Below are positions 14,118 through 16,492 of a stretch of DNA of 16,492 nucleotides, one piece after another. A model generated the notes under the pieces. It ran no database searches, was not told where the DNA came from, and was given only the letters and a program-made list of their open reading frames with translations. How positions within the stretch are numbered: position 1 is the stretch's first letter; each line of letters starts with the position of its first letter. The stretch is from an uncultured Oscillospiraceae bacterium (lineage in GTDB: Bacteria > Bacillota > Clostridia > Oscillospirales > Oscillospiraceae): the NCBI GenBank assembly GCA_934623545.1, contig CAKTVN010000012.1, positions 1 to 16,492 of the forward strand. Direction: 5' to 3'. The translations under genes were made by a program, and so were the position numbers.

Positions 14118-15154
14118 AACAGGACCTCAAATCCATGACGCTGGCGGAAATGCAGTCCGCCTTTCAGGAGCTGGGCGAGCCCGCGTTCCGCGCAAAGCAG
14201 GTCTATGTGTGGCTCCACAGGGGCGTGACGTCGTTTGACGAGATGACGAATCTTTCCAAGGCGCTGCGGCAGAAGCTGTGCGAGCTGTATTTCATCACCG
14301 CGCCGAAGATCGCCCGGAAGCTTCAGTCACAGAAGGACGGCACGATCAAATACCTCTGGCAGCTGTCCGACGGCAACTGCGTTGAATCCGTCCTGATGCA
14401 GTATCATCACGGAAATTCCATCTGCATCTCCTCTGAGGTCGGCTGCCCGATGGGCTGCAAGTTCTGCGCCTCGACACTGGGCGGGCTGGTGCGGCGGCTG
14501 ACGCCGGCAGAGCTGCTCGATCAGGTCATTTTTGCGCAGAAGGACTCGGGAATGGAGATCTCGAACATCGTCCTGATGGGGATCGGCGAGCCGCTGGACA
14601 ATTTTGACAGCGTGATGCGCTTTCTCGAGCTGGTCAACAGCCCGGATGGGCTCAACATCGGGATGCGGCACATCAGCCTTTCGACCTGCGGTCTGGTCGA
14701 CAAGATCAGGCTGCTCGCGCAGCGGAAGCTTCAGCTGACGCTTTCCGTCTCGCTGCACGCACCGGACGACGAAAGCCGCAATAAGATCATGCCCGTCAAC
14801 CGGCGATGGAACGTTGAGGCGCTTCTGGACGCCTGCCGCGAGTATTATGAGATCACCGGGCGGCGCGTGTCGTTTGAATACACCATGATCAGCGGCGTCA
14901 GCGACGCGCCGGAGCAGGCGGAGCTGCTGGCGCGCAGGCTTCACGGCATGGCGGCGCACGTCAACATGATCCCGCTCAACACGGTCGAGGAGTCGGGGCT
15001 GCAATGCAGCTCGCGGCAGGCGATCGCAAAATTTCAGGAAATTCTCGAGCGCCACGGCGTCACCGCGACGGTACGCCGCACGCTCGGCAGCGATATCAAC
15101 GCTTCCTGCGGGCAGCTGCGCAGGAAGTACGAAAAAACCGGCAGGGAGGAATGA
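14114..15154 (+). CDS. rlmN: Dual-specificity 23S rRNA/tRNA adenine C2 methyltransferase RlmN
   Basis: A radical-SAM enzyme that methylates C2 of A2503 in 23S rRNA and A37 of some tRNAs; a conserved cysteine carries the methyl group. The 346-aa protein has an N-terminal HhH-like region (about 1-60), the 4Fe-4S motif CPMGCKFC (C111, C115, C118), MGIGEPLDNF, HISLSTCGLV, LSVSLHAPDD, EYTMISGVSD and HVNMIPLN, and the C-terminal DINASCGQL with methyl-carrying C332. ATG 14114 overlaps the rsmB stop. Its end abuts the phosphatase gene. There is no sign of the Cfr variant; context and motifs fit housekeeping RlmN. Confidence 0.95.
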   Translation: MKQDLKSMTLAEMQSAFQELGEPAFRAKQVYVWLHRGVTSFDEMTNLSKALRQKLCELYFITAPKIARKLQSQKDGTIKYLWQLSDGNCVESVLMQYHHGNSICISSEVGCPMGCKFCASTLGGLVRRLTPAELLDQVIFAQKDSGMEISNIVLMGIGEPLDNFDSVMRFLELVNSPDGLNIGMRHISLSTCGLVDKIRLLAQRKLQLTLSVSLHAPDDESRNKIMPVNRRWNVEALLDACREYYEITGRRVSFEYTMISGVSDAPEQAELLARRLHGMAAHVNMIPLNTVEESGLQCSSRQAIAKFQEILERHGVTATVRRTLGSDINASCGQLRRKYEKTGREE

Positions 15155-15156
15155 CC

Positions 15157-15888
15157 GTGCAGATTTGGGGACTTACAGATCCGGGCAACATCCGCAGCCA
15201 GAATCAGGACGCGTTTGAGATCGTGAATTTCGGGCACGACCGGGCGCTGATGATCGTCTGCGACGGGATGGGCGGCGCAAAGTCCGGCAACGTCGCAAGC
15301 TCCATGGCGGTCGAGGCGTTTGTCGCCGAGGTGCGCCGGAGCCAGAAGCTCGCCGTCGGGACTGAGCGCGTGAGCGCCATTTTGCGCGGCGCGCTGGAGA
15401 TCGCAAACAAGGCGGTCTATGAGCACGCGCAGCTCTCGGACGAGTATGCCGGAATGGGGACGACGCTCACAGCGGCATTTCTCCTCAAAAATACGGCGGT
15501 CGTCATCAACGTCGGCGACAGCCGCGCCTATCATTTCTCCGCGCACGGCGTGGAGCAGATCACCTGCGACCATTCGATCGTGGAGCTGATGGTCCAGCGC
15601 GGTGAGCTGACGCGCGAGCAGGCAAAGACCTATCCCGGAAAGAATCTCATCACCCGCGCGGTCGGCACGGAGCCCTCGGTCGAGGGGGATGTGTATGTGC
15701 AGGAGCTTCAGAAGGACGACTGCCTGCTTCTGTGCTCTGACGGGCTTTCAAACGAAATGGCGGATCAGGAGATGCTGTTTGAGGTCGCACACGGAATGCG
15801 CAAGAGCACCTGCTGCGAGCGGCTGCTTGACATCGCCAAAAACCGCGGCGCGCCGGACAACGTGACGGTTGTTCTGGCTGCTGTCTGA
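15157..15888 (+). CDS. stp: PP2C-family Ser/Thr protein phosphatase (Stp/PrpC)
   Basis: A metal-dependent phosphatase that reverses the action of the adjacent Ser/Thr kinase. The 243-aa protein shows the PP2C metal ligands in RSQNQDAF (D18), VCDGMGGAKSG (D36), LLCSDGLSN (D195) and GAPDNVTVV (D234), plus GMGTTLTAAF and NVGDSRAYHF. GTG 15157 is preferred: GGAGG at 15145-15149 is 7 nt before it. The alternative ATG 15151, which overlaps the rlmN stop, sits right against the ribosome binding site; it would add two residues. pknB follows 14 nt after the stop, the standard phosphatase-kinase pairing of Bacillota. Confidence 0.94.
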   Translation: MQIWGLTDPGNIRSQNQDAFEIVNFGHDRALMIVCDGMGGAKSGNVASSMAVEAFVAEVRRSQKLAVGTERVSAILRGALEIANKAVYEHAQLSDEYAGMGTTLTAAFLLKNTAVVINVGDSRAYHFSAHGVEQITCDHSIVELMVQRGELTREQAKTYPGKNLITRAVGTEPSVEGDVYVQELQKDDCLLLCSDGLSNEMADQEMLFEVAHGMRKSTCCERLLDIAKNRGAPDNVTVVLAAV

Positions 15889-15902
15889 CAAAGGAGCTAC
15901 TT

Positions 15903-16492
15903 ATGGATCGTTACATAGGCAGGCTGTTGGATGACCGATATGAAATACTGGAGCTGATCGGGACCGGCGGGATGGCAGTCGTCTACAAGGCGCGCTGCAA
16001 CCGGCTGAATCGCCTCGTCGCCATTAAAATACTGAAGGAAGAGCTGCTGAAGGACGAGGAGTTCCGCCGCCGCTTCCACGCGGAGTCGCAGGCGGTCGCC
16101 ATGCTCTCGCACCCCAACATCGTCGCCGTTTACGACGTGTCGCACGCAGAGAACATCGACTACATCGTTATGGAGCTGATCGAGGGCATCACGCTCAAGC
16201 AGTATATGGAGCAGAAGGGGACGCTCAACTGGCGCGAGGCGCTGCATTTTGCGACGCAGATCGCAAAGGCGCTGGAGCACGCGCACAGCCGCGGCATCAT
16301 CCACCGCGACATCAAGCCCCACAACATCATGGTCCTGAAGGACGGGAGCGTCAAGGTCGCCGATTTCGGCATCGCCCAGATGGCGACCGCGCAGAATACG
16401 CTCACGCGTGAGGCGCTCGGCTCCGTACACTACATCTCGCCTGAGCAGGCGAAGGGCGCGCACGTCGACGCGCGCACGGACCTGTATTCGCT
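15903..16492 (+). CDS. pknB: Ser/Thr protein kinase (PknB/PrkC type), 3' end missing
   Basis: Start of a Hanks-type kinase; 196 codons are visible and the right edge cuts it inside the kinase domain. Features in order: glycine loop IGTGGMAVVYKA (19-30), ATP-anchoring K42 in VAIKIL, E61 of the C-helix, catalytic loop HRDIKPHN (134-141, with D136, K138, N141), DFG (154-156), activation segment with possible phospho-acceptor threonines (T162, T166, T168), and GSVHYISPEQA. All catalytic residues are intact. Members of this type next to prpC/stp usually continue into a membrane helix and extracellular PASTA repeats that sense muropeptides; that part is outside the window. AAAGGAGC precedes the ATG at 15903. 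Confidence 0.94.
   Translation, partial: MDRYIGRLLDDRYEILELIGTGGMAVVYKARCNRLNRLVAIKILKEELLKDEEFRRRFHAESQAVAMLSHPNIVAVYDVSHAENIDYIVMELIEGITLKQYMEQKGTLNWREALHFATQIAKALEHAHSRGIIHRDIKPHNIMVLKDGSVKVADFGIAQMATAQNTLTREALGSVHYISPEQAKGAHVDARTDLYS

Noticed and set aside
1..16492. CRISPR arrays, tRNA or rRNA genes, insertion sequences, prophage, defence or secretion islands
   Set aside because: No regularly spaced repeats, cloverleaf-like sequences, transposase or integrase motifs were seen; gene content and order are housekeeping.

Overview
The window is a GC-rich stretch of bacterial chromosome with densely packed genes. Its gene content and order point to a Gram-positive Clostridia member, most likely of the Oscillospirales/Oscillospiraceae. 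Evidence for this is the Bacillota-type order yicC(yloC)-remA-gmk-rpoZ-priA-def-fmt-rsmB-rlmN-stp(prpC)-pknB(prkC), the cdaA-cdaR pair, a short RpoZ, and a putative Se/S carrier (DUF3343) paired with a cysteine desulfurase. I see no phage, transposase, CRISPR array, rRNA or tRNA. The lineage call is inference from family resemblance, not from a search.

Left arm (1-2955, minus strand): three genes read leftwards from a good sigma-A-type promoter at 2997-3025. They are a membrane protein with an N-terminal zinc ribbon and a large predicted extracytoplasmic domain of unknown function, then tag (3-methyladenine DNA glycosylase I), then an unrecognised protein that runs off the left edge. A GC-rich inverted repeat lies between the first two.

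Middle (3105-6664, plus strand): a translationally coupled pair encodes a DUF3343 putative Se/S carrier and a class V aminotransferase-fold cysteine desulfurase/selenocysteine lyase-like enzyme. A near-consensus promoter at 4486-4514 then drives cdaA-cdaR, the membrane diadenylate cyclase (c-di-AMP synthesis) and its YbbR-repeat regulator. The glmM gene that often follows cdaR is not present here.

Right arm (6730-16492, plus strand): a long housekeeping cluster. It covers RNA turnover (YicC), a small DNA-binding regulator (RemA), GMP phosphorylation (Gmk), the RNA polymerase omega subunit, replication restart (PriA), N-terminal formyl-methionine handling (Def, Fmt), rRNA methylation (RsmB, RlmN) and a PP2C phosphatase/Ser-Thr kinase switch (Stp/PknB). 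The kinase is cut by the right edge. Most junctions are ATGA overlaps or gaps under 20 nt, so it is probably one or a few polycistronic units. The one break is 8694-8923, between rpoZ and priA, where coaBC sits in Bacillus subtilis. Here there is instead a 230-nt segment rich in inverted repeats with competing base pairings. It is the least explained DNA in the window.

Overall this is ordinary core genome. I found no convincing new multi-gene system. The best leads are the structured rpoZ-priA spacer, the DUF3343-desulfurase pair, and the two uncharacterised proteins of the left arm.
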